Shown here piece by piece: positions 17,578 through 25,837 of a stretch of 54,906 nt of DNA. Origin of the DNA: JAIKWW01 sp052169645 (lineage in GTDB: Bacteria > Bacillota > Clostridia > Peptostreptococcales > Anaerovoracaceae). Position numbers and translations under genes: made by a program. The notes under the pieces were generated by a model that saw nothing but the letters and a program-made list of their open reading frames with translations, had not been told where the DNA came from and made no database searches. The stretch is taken from assembly GCA_052169645.1 (NCBI GenBank), contig JBQNCA010000011.1:1-54906 (forward strand). Reading direction: 5' to 3'. How positions within the stretch are numbered: position 1 is the stretch's first letter; the number at the start of each line of letters is the position of its first letter.

Positions 17578-18303
17578 ATGGGTGGGATAACAGCTGTGAC
17601 TTCAGGCAAAGGCGGAGCAGGTAAGACAATGTTCGCATCAAATCTTGCGAGCGTACTTGCCATGCAAGGCAGAAAGGTACTTCTCATAGACATGAATACG
17701 GGTCTTAGAAACTTGGATATATGTCTCGGGTTGGAAAATCAGATAATATTCGATATGGCTGATGTGATAATCGGTATATGCTCTTTAAAAAAAGCTATAG
17801 TTAGAGACAGCCGTTTTCCTGCACTGTTTCTGCTGTCCGCTTCTCAGATTTGCGGTAAGACGGAGATTGGTGAACAGCATATGAGAAAGCTCTGCGGTAT
17901 TTTAAGCGAAAAATTTGACCATATCATAATAGATGCTCCGAGCGGAACGGGAGCTTCATGGAAAGCTGCAGTCTGCGCCGCCGATCGTGCCGTTATAGTT
18001 ATGACTCAGGAATATGCTTCGCTGAGATGTAATGATACTATAGACAGAAGCCTTTCGGAGCTCGGTATAGGGAGCAGATATGCAGTGCTTAACAAGGTTA
18101 TACCTGAGAGATTATCCGACTCAATATTTCCATCTTTTTCGGAAATTTCGGAATCCACGACGGCGATGATAGTAGGAATAGTCCAAGAGGATGATTCGGT
18201 TCATGTAGGTATGAATTCGGGGATACCTGCGGTATGCAGAAAAGATTCATATATAACGGAGAATTTTTTAAGAATATCGTCCAGACTGATGTCGAGAGAA
18301 TGA
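17578..18303 (+). CDS. minD: MinD-like ATPase
   Basis: A 241 aa ParA/MinD-type ATPase. The deviant Walker A is TSGKGGAGKT with Lys11 and Lys16, followed by MNTGLRNLDICLGLEN, which resembles the MinD switch region (DIGLRNLD in MinD). Later parts (IIIDAPSGTG, then VVGIV-like IVGIVQEDDSVHVGMNSGIP) also match MinD. It ends at SSRLMSRE, lacking the extra amphipathic membrane-targeting helix of typical MinD. Neither minC nor minE is adjacent, although minC is expected at this locus. The ATG has TAGGAG 11 bases upstream. It could retain a septum-placement role or have another partner. Confidence 0.8.
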   Translation: MGGITAVTSGKGGAGKTMFASNLASVLAMQGRKVLLIDMNTGLRNLDICLGLENQIIFDMADVIIGICSLKKAIVRDSRFPALFLLSASQICGKTEIGEQHMRKLCGILSEKFDHIIIDAPSGTGASWKAAVCAADRAVIVMTQEYASLRCNDTIDRSLSELGIGSRYAVLNKVIPERLSDSIFPSFSEISESTTAMIVGIVQEDDSVHVGMNSGIPAVCRKDSYITENFLRISSRLMSRE

Positions 18304-18350
18304 AAAATACCCCCTTTACCGGAAAAAATCCGGCAAAGGGGGTATTTTTT
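18304..18350. terminator. Bidirectional terminator between minD and rodA
   Basis: A long hairpin: AAAATACCCCCTTT and CCGG on the left pair with CCGG and AAAGGGGGTATTTT on the right, with one mismatch. It has an A-run before and a T-run after, so it can end both converging transcripts. The rodA stop codon touches its right edge. Confidence 0.93.
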
Positions 18351-19450
18351 CAGAAATTGATAACCTTGCTGCGTGCGCCTACAGACAGTAATACACCGAG
18401 TGCTATCATATTTGCAAGTACGGACGTACCTCCGTAGCTTATGAACGGTAAGGTTATACCTGTTACAGGCATGACACCCATCGTCATTCCGACATTTTCA
18501 AACAGTTGAAAGAAGAACATTGAGCCGATACCCGTTACTATCAACATTCCGAAAAGATCCTTAGTTTTATCTGCAAGCTTAATTATGCGATATATAAAAA
18601 AACCGTATATCAGTATTACAATACCGCCGCCGATGAAGCCGAATTCTTCGCAAATTACGGCAAATATGAAATCGGATTTTGCAACCGGTAAAAAATCAAG
18701 AGATTTTTGAGTGCCTTGAAACAGACCTTTTCCTTTGAATCCGCCTGAGCCTATGGCAATCTTTGAGTTTCCTACCTGCCAGTTCCCGGGCAGACTGCTG
18801 TCATTTGGATTCAGAAATGCATCTATACGCTGCTTTTGATGAGGTTTCAATACAAAATATATAGCAGGCAGACTTACTGTAGCCGCAAGAGCACAGCGAA
18901 GATAGAGTTTTACATTTACACCTGCCATAAAGATCATCATTATAATCATGAACATGAAAACCAAAGCGTTTCCCAAGTCCTCCTTCCCGATGATACCGAC
19001 TATTGGGAGGGCTATAAGTACAGTTTTGACGAGACCTTTAAAACTTTGTAAATCCTGCGTGTGCTCCGAGAGGTATTTTGCATAAAATATAGTAAAAAAT
19101 ATTTTTACAAATTCACAGGGCTGTAGAGTCGTGAATTTCAGATCTATCCATGCGAGAGACCCTTCCTGTTCTTTACCGATAGGAGTGTATACCAAAAGCA
19201 TAAAAACTATGGAGATTATATATAAGAGCTTATAGGAGCGACCTATGCGTTCATAATCAAAAAGAAGCAGTATAAATATAAGTATTCCGCCCAAAATAAA
19301 TGCAATACCCTGCACTATTATATCTCTGGTCAGTTGAAATGAATTTGTATAGGATGTACTGCTTATCATGACCAAGCTTATCACACAAAAAATCACCGGA
19401 ATGAAAAGCAAAAAACGGTCAACATTTTTCAGAATATTTCGATAATTAAT
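18350..19450 (-). CDS. rodA: RodA/FtsW/SpoVE family glycosyltransferase, probable AUU start
   Basis: A SEDS peptidoglycan polymerase with about ten membrane helices. Motifs include LAWIDLKFTTLQPCEFVKI (SEDS signature), PNDSSLPGNWQVGNSKIAIG and the end ITLPFISYGGTSVLANMIALG, so the fold and catalytic region are complete; the length is about 366 aa. The start is odd. A perfect AAGGAGGTGAG lies at about 19457-19467, but the only ATG near it (19455) opens a different frame that stops after eight codons. In the RodA frame an ATT at 19450 has ideal spacing and gives (M)NYRNILKNVDRF. The first conventional start is TTG at 19411, with no ribosome binding site and a shortened N terminus. Confidence 0.87.
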   Translation of the reverse strand: MNYRNILKNVDRFLLFIPVIFCVISLVMISSTSYTNSFQLTRDIIVQGIAFILGGILIFILLLFDYERIGRSYKLLYIISIVFMLLVYTPIGKEQEGSLAWIDLKFTTLQPCEFVKIFFTIFYAKYLSEHTQDLQSFKGLVKTVLIALPIVGIIGKEDLGNALVFMFMIIMMIFMAGVNVKLYLRCALAATVSLPAIYFVLKPHQKQRIDAFLNPNDSSLPGNWQVGNSKIAIGSGGFKGKGLFQGTQKSLDFLPVAKSDFIFAVICEEFGFIGGGIVILIYGFFIYRIIKLADKTKDLFGMLIVTGIGSMFFFQLFENVGMTMGVMPVTGITLPFISYGGTSVLANMIALGVLLSVGARSKVINF

Positions 19451-19492
19451 CTCATCTCACCTCCTTGTGAAACTTGACATTTCAGCCCATTC

Positions 19493-19522
19493 ATTATAAT
19501 ATAATTAAGATGTGTATATCAA
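19493..19522 (-). promoter_or_regulatory. Candidate rodA promoter
   Basis: On the minus strand, TTGATA (19522-19517), an 18-base spacer and TATAAT (19498-19493). A transcript would start near 19486, leaving a leader of about 36 bases that contains the ribosome binding site. Confidence 0.55.
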
Positions 19523-19757
19523 TATAAATTCGTTCAATGCTTGTATTTTTATGGACGCCGGACGGATAAAAGACGTGCAGTTATTGTCATATGTATCAGT
19601 GTTATTACGATGCGATAAGTGTGGCAGTGCTGCACTATTTTGTTTGATATGTATGTGTAAAACATATAGTTTATATGTGAAGTATGTAAAGTGTCCTGAA
19701 TATTTATAGATATTGGTCCGAATATCAAAAAACTCATACAAAGGGAGGTGGGTTCAT
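19523..19757. other. Divergent rodA/rny intergenic region
   Basis: No gene is seen. There is an inverted repeat CATATA-GTT-TATATG at 19663-19677, and a possible plus-strand promoter TTGTCA-16-TACGAT at 19584-19611. The strong rny ribosome binding site AAGGGAGGTG is at 19741-19750. Confidence 0.4.
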
Positions 19758-21302
19758 ATATTTAAAATCATTATTCCCATCGTATGTACAGTAACAGCTC
19801 TTATTATAGGTCTTTTTATAGGGTATCTTTTCAGAAAGGTTATGAGTGAAAAGACTTTGGGTTCAGCGGAACAGCGTGCCCGGAATATAATTTTGGATGC
19901 AGAAAACAATGCAGATACGATAAAAAAGGAAATCACAATTGAAGCCAAGGAAGAAGCGCACAGACTTCGCAGCGATGCGGAGCGTGAGGTCAGAGATCGA
20001 AGAAACGAGATGAATCGTTTGGAAAAGCGCTTGATTTCGAAGGAAGAATCAATTGACAAAAAATTGGAAAATATAGAAAAAAAAGAAGAAAGCATAACGA
20101 ACAAAGAACACAGAATCAAGGCTAAGGAAGAAGAACTGGACGGATTTATCGACAAGCAGATAAAAGAGCTTGAGAGAGTATCCGGATATACAAGTGAAGA
20201 GGCTAAGGCTATCCTTCTTTCAAACCTTGAAAAAGATATACGCCATGATGCTTCCCTTATGATAAAGGAAATAGAAGCAAAAGCCCGCGATGAAGCGGAT
20301 AAGAAGGCGAAGGAAATCGTTGTGGGCGCAATTCAGCGCTGTGCTGCGGATCAGGTAGCTGAATCTACGGTTTCTGTAGTCAACCTTCCTAATGATGACA
20401 TGAAAGGTCGTATTATAGGAAGAGAAGGCAGGAATATCAGAGCGATAGAAACAGCTACGGGAGTGGATCTTATAATAGATGATACACCTGAAGCGGTTAT
20501 ACTTTCCTGCTTTGACCCTGTCAGGAGAGAGATTGCAAGAATTTGTCTTGAAAAGCTCATAGTTGACGGACGTATACATCCTGCCAGAATCGAGGAAATG
20601 GTTGAAAAAGCAACCAGAGAAGTAAATAATTCAATAAAGGAAGCCGGTGAACAGGCGACCTTTGATGTAGGAATTCATAACCTGCATCCCGAGCTTGTCA
20701 AATTGTTGGGACGTCTGAGATATAGAACCAGCTACGGTCAGAATGTACTACAGCACTCTATAGAAGTTGCTCATCTTGCGGGACTTATGGCATCCGAACT
20801 CGGATTGGATCCGAAGCTTTCAAAGAGAGCCGGGCTTCTTCACGATATAGGAAAATCCATAGACCATGAAGTTGAAGGTACACATGTTGACATAGGTATA
20901 GATCTTCTGCGAAAATACAAGGAAAAGGAAGAGGTAGTTGCAGGCATGGCATCTCACCACGGTGATTACGAGCCGCAGAATCTTGAAGCTGTGCTTATAG
21001 CAGCAGCGGATGCGCTGTCTGCTGCAAGACCCGGAGCAAGACGTGAAACTCTGGAGACTTATATCAACAGACTTCAGAAACTTGAGGAAATCGCCAATAC
21101 CACACCGGGTGTTGACAAATCCTATGCAATACAGGCGGGCAGAGAGATTCGCATCATAGCTAAGCCGGATGAAAAATCCGATGATGAAATACCTATTTTG
21201 GCAAGAGATATAAGCAAACGTATAGAAAGCGAGTTGCAGTATCCGGGTCAGATTAAGGTAAATGTTATACGTGAAACTCGTGCTATTGAGTATGCCAAGT
21301 AA
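19758..21302 (+). CDS. rny: Ribonuclease Y, probable AUA start
   Basis: A membrane-anchored endoribonuclease that starts mRNA decay. Counting from the ATA codon at 19758 the protein has 514 aa, normal for the family: an N-terminal membrane helix (residues 3-24), a long charged coiled coil to about 190, a KH domain with GRIIGREGRNIRAIE, and an HD domain with LLHDIGKSIDHE and ASHHGDYEP. The ribosome binding site AAGGGAGGTG ends seven bases before this ATA; no ATG, GTG or TTG lies in frame at usable distance. The only conventional upstream start is TTG at 19713, which has no ribosome binding site and would place the site itself inside the coding region. Confidence 0.92.
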   Translation: MFKIIIPIVCTVTALIIGLFIGYLFRKVMSEKTLGSAEQRARNIILDAENNADTIKKEITIEAKEEAHRLRSDAEREVRDRRNEMNRLEKRLISKEESIDKKLENIEKKEESITNKEHRIKAKEEELDGFIDKQIKELERVSGYTSEEAKAILLSNLEKDIRHDASLMIKEIEAKARDEADKKAKEIVVGAIQRCAADQVAESTVSVVNLPNDDMKGRIIGREGRNIRAIETATGVDLIIDDTPEAVILSCFDPVRREIARICLEKLIVDGRIHPARIEEMVEKATREVNNSIKEAGEQATFDVGIHNLHPELVKLLGRLRYRTSYGQNVLQHSIEVAHLAGLMASELGLDPKLSKRAGLLHDIGKSIDHEVEGTHVDIGIDLLRKYKEKEEVVAGMASHHGDYEPQNLEAVLIAAADALSAARPGARRETLETYINRLQKLEEIANTTPGVDKSYAIQAGREIRIIAKPDEKSDDEIPILARDISKRIESELQYPGQIKVNVIRETRAIEYAK

Positions 21303-21341
21303 TAACTCAACAGCCTATATCAATTTAAGAAAACAAATTTG

Positions 21342-21368
21342 CAGGCTGTCTCGTTTGGAGACAGCCTG
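21342..21368 (+). terminator. Strong hairpin after rny
   Basis: A perfect 11-base stem CAGGCTGTCTC/GAGACAGCCTG with a 5-base loop, 40 bases after the rny stop. There is no T-run after it, so it may be a transcript-stabilising hairpin, a processing site, or an atypical terminator. Confidence 0.5.
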
Positions 21369-21498
21369 TGATGTATCGCTATCAATTAAGTTGCGAATTT
21401 GGTTATAATGCAACAAAGAATATTTGTAATACCCTCGACTATGTTGTTATTATGATTAAATATATTGATTTGAACAAAGTTAGCTCGAAAGGGAATTT

Positions 21499-22692
21499 AT
21501 GAAAGTTTACCTCGATAACAGTGCTACTACAAAGCAGGCTGATGAAGTTACTTCCGAAATGATAAGAATAGTAAGAGATTGTTATGGAAATCCATCATCT
21601 TTACATGCTCTCGGAGTGTCTGCGGAAAAAGAATTGAAGGCGGCGAGGAAAAAGCTGGCGGCAGTTTGCGGAGCGTCCGATGAGGAAATATATTTTACAT
21701 CGGGAGGGACTGAATCGGATAATATCGCTATATTTCAAGGAGCGGAACTGCTCAAACGTCAGGGCAATAAAATTATAACTTCAACGACGGAGCATCCTGC
21801 TGTCCTGGAATGCTGCAAAAAACTTGAAAGTCAAGGGTTTGAAGTTGTTTATGTCGATGTTGACAAAAGAGGCTTTGTGAATCCTGAAAATATAAAAAAA
21901 TTAGTTGACGATAAAACCATATTGGTATCCATAATGCATGTAAACAATGAAACGGGTACGATTCAACCGATTTCAGAGATTGGGGATATAATTTATAAAG
22001 CTTCAAGGGAAGGGTCTCACAAAATTTTGTTTCATTGTGATGCCGTTCAAAGTTTCGGTAAGCTGCGGACGGAGGTGAAGTCCGCTCATATAGATTTATT
22101 GTCTGCAAGTGCGCATAAGCTGCACGGACCGAGAGGGGTCGGGCTGTTGTATGTGAATCGTGAGCTTCACCTTCGTCCTTTAATATGCGGCGGCGGGCAG
22201 GAGTCAGGTTTGAGATCGGGAACGGAAAATTTGCCCGGAATTGCGGGATTTGCCGCCGCAATCGGAGCAGACATCCGTGACGAGTCGGCGTCGGCTCATG
22301 TGACGGGGCTGAGAGATTTGCTTTTGGAAGGAATAAGAGCGGAGATTCCGGATGTGGTTGTGAACAGCCCCGTGGATGAGTCGGACGGATGTCTGCCTCA
22401 TATTTTGAATGTCAGCTTTGTAGGTGCAAGGGGCGAAGTGCTCCTGCATATGTTGGAGCAGGCAGGCATTTTCGTGTCTACAGGCTCTGCCTGCTCGTCC
22501 AGGAAAAGAGGCGGAAGTCATGTGCTGGCGGCAATGGGACTTGCGCCGGAGGAGCTTGAGGGAGCGCTTCGCTTCAGTTTCACACATAAAAATACCGTGG
22601 AGGAAATGGAATATACCGTGGAAAAATTGAAAAAATCCGTTGCTGAGCATCGCCGTATATTATCCATAGCTTCAGGAGGCAGGCGCAGATAA
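21499..22692 (+). CDS. Cysteine desulfurase, NifS/IscS family
   Basis: A PLP enzyme that takes sulfur from cysteine, leaving alanine, and passes it on as a persulfide. The 397 aa protein begins VYLDNSATTKQ, binds PLP through Lys207 (ASAHKLHGPRG), and has the mobile persulfide Cys332 in STGSACSSRKRG. The gene directly precedes thiI, the typical arrangement of the dedicated desulfurase (NifZ/IscS-like) that feeds ThiI for tRNA 4-thiouridine. AAAGGGA lies before the ATG. The gap to thiI is 48 bases. Confidence 0.93.
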   Translation: MKVYLDNSATTKQADEVTSEMIRIVRDCYGNPSSLHALGVSAEKELKAARKKLAAVCGASDEEIYFTSGGTESDNIAIFQGAELLKRQGNKIITSTTEHPAVLECCKKLESQGFEVVYVDVDKRGFVNPENIKKLVDDKTILVSIMHVNNETGTIQPISEIGDIIYKASREGSHKILFHCDAVQSFGKLRTEVKSAHIDLLSASAHKLHGPRGVGLLYVNRELHLRPLICGGGQESGLRSGTENLPGIAGFAAAIGADIRDESASAHVTGLRDLLLEGIRAEIPDVVVNSPVDESDGCLPHILNVSFVGARGEVLLHMLEQAGIFVSTGSACSSRKRGGSHVLAAMGLAPEELEGALRFSFTHKNTVEEMEYTVEKLKKSVAEHRRILSIASGGRRR

Positions 22693-22740
22693 TTATAAAT
22701 ATTAAGGTGTAATATTATTTTTGAAAGGAAGTATTCATTT

Positions 22741-23928
22741 ATGGAATATGAAAAATATACATTTATTGTGCGATGCGGAGAAATTGCTCTTAAGGGAATG
22801 AATAAGCCGTATTTTGAACGTATGCTTCTCGAACGTATAAAAAGAGCTTTAAAAGAATATAAAAATATCTCTGCATATAGGAGTGAAGGCTTGATATTTG
22901 TGTATGCTTCCGTGGAAAACGACAAATCTTCACTTATCAAAGTTATATCTCAGGTATTCGGAGTGGCATCTGTGAGCGATGCTTATGAAACTGAGTCGGA
23001 TATTGATATTATAGGTCAACGTGCTGTGGAATATATGCGGGATATGATATCTTCTAATGGCATAAAAACATTTAAGGTAGAGGCAAAGAGAGCCGATAAA
23101 TCTTTTCCGATACAATCACCCGATATATCTCGCAGGATAGGAGCGGCAGTATTGAAAGGCTGCCGTGTTCTCAAGGTGGATGTTCACGAACCCGATTGTG
23201 TATTATTTGTAAACGTCAGAAGAGAACATTCTTATATATATGCGGATAAGATAAAGGGCTTTGGAGGACTGCCCCTCGGCACAAACGGAAAAGGACTCAT
23301 ATTGCTGTCAGGAGGAATAGACAGTCCTGTAGCGGCTTGGATGATGGCTAAGAGAGGAATGATTATAGAGGCGGTACATTTCCATTCTTACCCTTATACC
23401 AGTGAGCGTGCGAGAGAAAAGGTTTACGATCTGACCCGAATTTTAGCATCATATTGCGGACGCATAAAAGTTCATTCAATAAATCTTTTAGAAATTCAGC
23501 AGGCAATAGGCGAACATTGCCCTGCTGGTGAAATGACTATTTTATCCAGACGGTTTATGATGAAAATAGCGGAGCGTATTGCAGGAAAACATGATTGCGA
23601 TATGCTTATAACAGGAGAGAACATAGGACAGGTAGCAAGCCAGACCGTAAAAGGTTTGGTTGTTACCGATGCTGCTGTAGAGATTCCTGTAATGCGTCCT
23701 CTTATCGCATTCGATAAAGTGGATATTATGGCGAAGGCTCAGGAGATCGGAACATATGAAACTTCGATTCAGCCTTATGAAGATTGCTGTACAGTCTTTC
23801 TTCCGAAGCATCCGGTAACTCGTCCCAAGCTTTCAAAGATTTTAGAATCCGAAGCTTTGCTGGACACGGAAGCGCTTATAGAGTCTGCTTTTGAGACTAT
23901 GGAAACCGTAAGCATAAATTTTGAATAA
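22741..23928 (+). CDS. thiI: tRNA 4-thiouridine synthetase ThiI
   Basis: Adenylates U8 of tRNA and replaces its oxygen with sulfur from the adjacent desulfurase; it may also supply thiazole sulfur. The 395 aa protein starts with a ferredoxin-like/THUMP region (residues about 1-165), followed by a PP-loop domain with LLSGGIDSPVAAWMM. The C-terminal part contains EDCCTVFLPKHP. There is no rhodanese domain, as in Bacillus ThiI, so sulfur must come directly from the partner desulfurase. AAAGGAAG lies before the ATG. Confidence 0.95.
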   Translation: MEYEKYTFIVRCGEIALKGMNKPYFERMLLERIKRALKEYKNISAYRSEGLIFVYASVENDKSSLIKVISQVFGVASVSDAYETESDIDIIGQRAVEYMRDMISSNGIKTFKVEAKRADKSFPIQSPDISRRIGAAVLKGCRVLKVDVHEPDCVLFVNVRREHSYIYADKIKGFGGLPLGTNGKGLILLSGGIDSPVAAWMMAKRGMIIEAVHFHSYPYTSERAREKVYDLTRILASYCGRIKVHSINLLEIQQAIGEHCPAGEMTILSRRFMMKIAERIAGKHDCDMLITGENIGQVASQTVKGLVVTDAAVEIPVMRPLIAFDKVDIMAKAQEIGTYETSIQPYEDCCTVFLPKHPVTRPKLSKILESEALLDTEALIESAFETMETVSINFE

Positions 23929-24250
23929 AAAATGATATTGATATGTTATTAAAAATTATATAAGGCATTATTACTGAATAAAAGAAAAATGTGAGCAGTT
24001 CAGGTCATAACGGCGATTTATTGATATAACGACGGTGTTTTTACGGCATTGTCGATTTATTGTGAATAGTGCAGGATTTGTATAAAATATTGTCGAAATA
24101 ACATGTATACATGCAATTCTGTTATAAATTTATCATGCATATATAGTAAAATTGTATCGAAAATGTTAAAATATAAGCGTATAAAATGGTTGTTACAGCA
24201 ACAATCATTTTATCTTATATTGAGATGATTGATTATGCAAGGAGGTTTAT
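23929..24250 (+). promoter_or_regulatory. Intergenic region before the acyl-CoA dehydrogenase, with palindromes
   Basis: There is no gene. Two symmetrical elements stand out: the perfect 12-base palindrome CATGTATACATG at 24102-24113, and a 14-base stem at 24181-24194/24200-24213 (left arm ATAAAATGGTTGTT, one G-T wobble, 5-base loop). The second ends 37 bases before the dehydrogenase ATG. It may terminate thiI or be a leader hairpin or operator for the dehydrogenase. No convincing -35/-10 pair was found. Confidence 0.45.
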
Positions 24251-25411
24251 ATGGATTTTACTTTAAATAAAGAACAGCTTGTCGTCAGAGACAAAGCTGC
24301 CGCATTTGCTAAAAAGTATGTAGCGCCTGTAGCAGCCGAGCTGGATGAGCGTGCGGAGTTTCCCATGGAGAATTTCAAACATATGGGCGAGGAAGGAATC
24401 CTTGGACTTCCTATTCCGAAAGAATATGGCGGAGGCGGGATAGATACCGTTTCATATGTAGCGCTCATAGAGGAGGTTGCAAAGATAGACGCATCGACAG
24501 CGGTAATCATAGCTGCCAATGCTTCATTGGTGAGCAATCCGATTCTCTATTTCGGAACGGATGAACAAAAAAATAAATATTTGCCTGATTTGGCATCCGG
24601 TAAAAAGCTCGGGGCCTTCTGCCTGACTGAGCTTGATGCAGGTACCGATTCTTCGAGGCAGAAAGCAACCGCCGTAGACATGGGCGATCATTGGCTGATA
24701 AATGCACACAAAAAATTTATCACCAATGGAGGAATAGCAGAGACGTATATAGTATTTGCCATGACTGATGCGAGCAAGGGATACGGCGGAATTTCAGCTT
24801 TTATAGTAGAAGGCTCTATGGAAGGAGTCAGAGAAGGTAAGATAGAAAAGAAAATGGGCATACGTGCCTCCAGAACCTGCGAGATGCATTTCGAGAATGT
24901 AAAGGTACCTAAAGAAAATCTTTTGGGCAAGGTCGGTCAAGGCTTCGATATAGCTATGGCGACTTTGGATTCGGGACGTATAGGAATAGCAGCTCAGGCT
25001 TTGGGAATAGCCCAGGGTGCTTATGATATGACCATAGCTTATATGCAGGAGCGTGAACAGTTCGGTGTTAAGCTCGGACAACTCGACACTCTGCGCTTTG
25101 AAGTTGCACGCATGAAGGTTCAGCTTGATTCTGCAAGGCTTCTCACATACAGAGCTGCCGCCTGCAAGGATGCGGGACTGCCACATAAGGAAGAAGCTGC
25201 TATTGCAAAGCTGGCGGCATCCGAGACTGCTGTAGATATTACCCGAAAGGCTATACAGCTTCATGGAGGATACGGTTATATGGCAGATCTTCCTATAGAG
25301 CGTATGTACAGAGATGCAAAGATTACGGAAATTTATGAAGGCACATCTCAGGTTCAGCAAATGGTGATTGCCGCATGCGAGTTTGCAGTCAGAACAAGCG
25401 TAAAAAAATAA
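24251..25411 (+). CDS. Acyl-CoA dehydrogenase, short-chain (butyryl-CoA type)
   Basis: An FAD enzyme of 386 aa interconverting short acyl-CoA and 2-enoyl-CoA. Motifs in order: FCLTELDAGTDSS (flavin/substrate loop), FITNGGIAETYIVFA, GIRASRTCEMHFENV, MQEREQFGVKLGQ, QLHGGYGYM and ITEIYEGTSQVQ with the catalytic base Glu363, in the position used by short- and medium-chain enzymes. In butyrate-forming anaerobes this enzyme works with EtfAB, but neither etfA, etfB nor the other butyrate genes (thl, hbd, crt) are here. AAGGAGG lies before the ATG. The loop TELDAGTDSSRQ departs slightly from the usual TEPxAGTDAxxQ. Confidence 0.93.
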   Translation: MDFTLNKEQLVVRDKAAAFAKKYVAPVAAELDERAEFPMENFKHMGEEGILGLPIPKEYGGGGIDTVSYVALIEEVAKIDASTAVIIAANASLVSNPILYFGTDEQKNKYLPDLASGKKLGAFCLTELDAGTDSSRQKATAVDMGDHWLINAHKKFITNGGIAETYIVFAMTDASKGYGGISAFIVEGSMEGVREGKIEKKMGIRASRTCEMHFENVKVPKENLLGKVGQGFDIAMATLDSGRIGIAAQALGIAQGAYDMTIAYMQEREQFGVKLGQLDTLRFEVARMKVQLDSARLLTYRAAACKDAGLPHKEEAAIAKLAASETAVDITRKAIQLHGGYGYMADLPIERMYRDAKITEIYEGTSQVQQMVIAACEFAVRTSVKK

Positions 25412-25445
25412 TAATTTAAACTTTCCGAGTCAAATTATATAAGGT

Positions 25446-25495
25446 AGGGGTGCAAAGCGAAATTCATTTTAATAATGTATTTCCGTGCACCTCTA
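25446..25495 (+). terminator. Possible terminator of the acyl-CoA dehydrogenase gene
   Basis: AGGGGTGCA pairs with TGCACCTCT (one wobble), with a 32-base apex in which CGAAAT and ATTTCCG can also pair, followed by ATTTTA. It starts about 35 bases after the stop codon. Confidence 0.5.
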
Positions 25496-25712
25496 TTTTA
25501 ATCTTAAAACGGGGAAGCTTTGACTATGAAGTTCTTTCTATAGTAATGATATTTTGCTTCTCATTTTTTTTTCAAAAGAGTATAATAAATAAATCGGTTC
25601 TATAAATAATTATACTCTTGAAAAATTAACACAGAGCCGGGATATATTTAATTATGAGAGTTTTCTGCTGATACTTTTTATACAGTATTGCCGGCATACA
25701 GAGTCTGATATA
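25496..25712. other. AT-rich spacer with an inverted repeat
   Basis: AAGAGTATAAT at 25576-25586 pairs with ATTATACTCTT at 25609-25619 across 22 bases. It has no T-run after it on either strand. Nothing else is seen, and no gene. Confidence 0.35.
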
Positions 25713-25740
25713 TTGATAATGAAATTGATGTATCTATAAT
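25713..25740 (+). promoter_or_regulatory. Candidate alr promoter
   Basis: TTGATA, 16 bases, TATAAT, 98 bases before the alanine racemase ATG. This is among the best consensus matches in the window. Confidence 0.55.
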
Positions 25741-25837
25741 ATTTTTAAACAATGAATGCAGATTGACAGATATAGATAAATATATATCCGGATTTTATAT
25801 ATGCTCGCTGCAAAATAGGGAAGGAAAAAGTTTTCGG

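Noticed and set aside
19713..19757. TTG at 19713 as the rny start
   Set aside because: It has no ribosome binding site and would put the strong AAGGGAGGTG inside the coding sequence, with 15 extra residues not typical of RNase Y.
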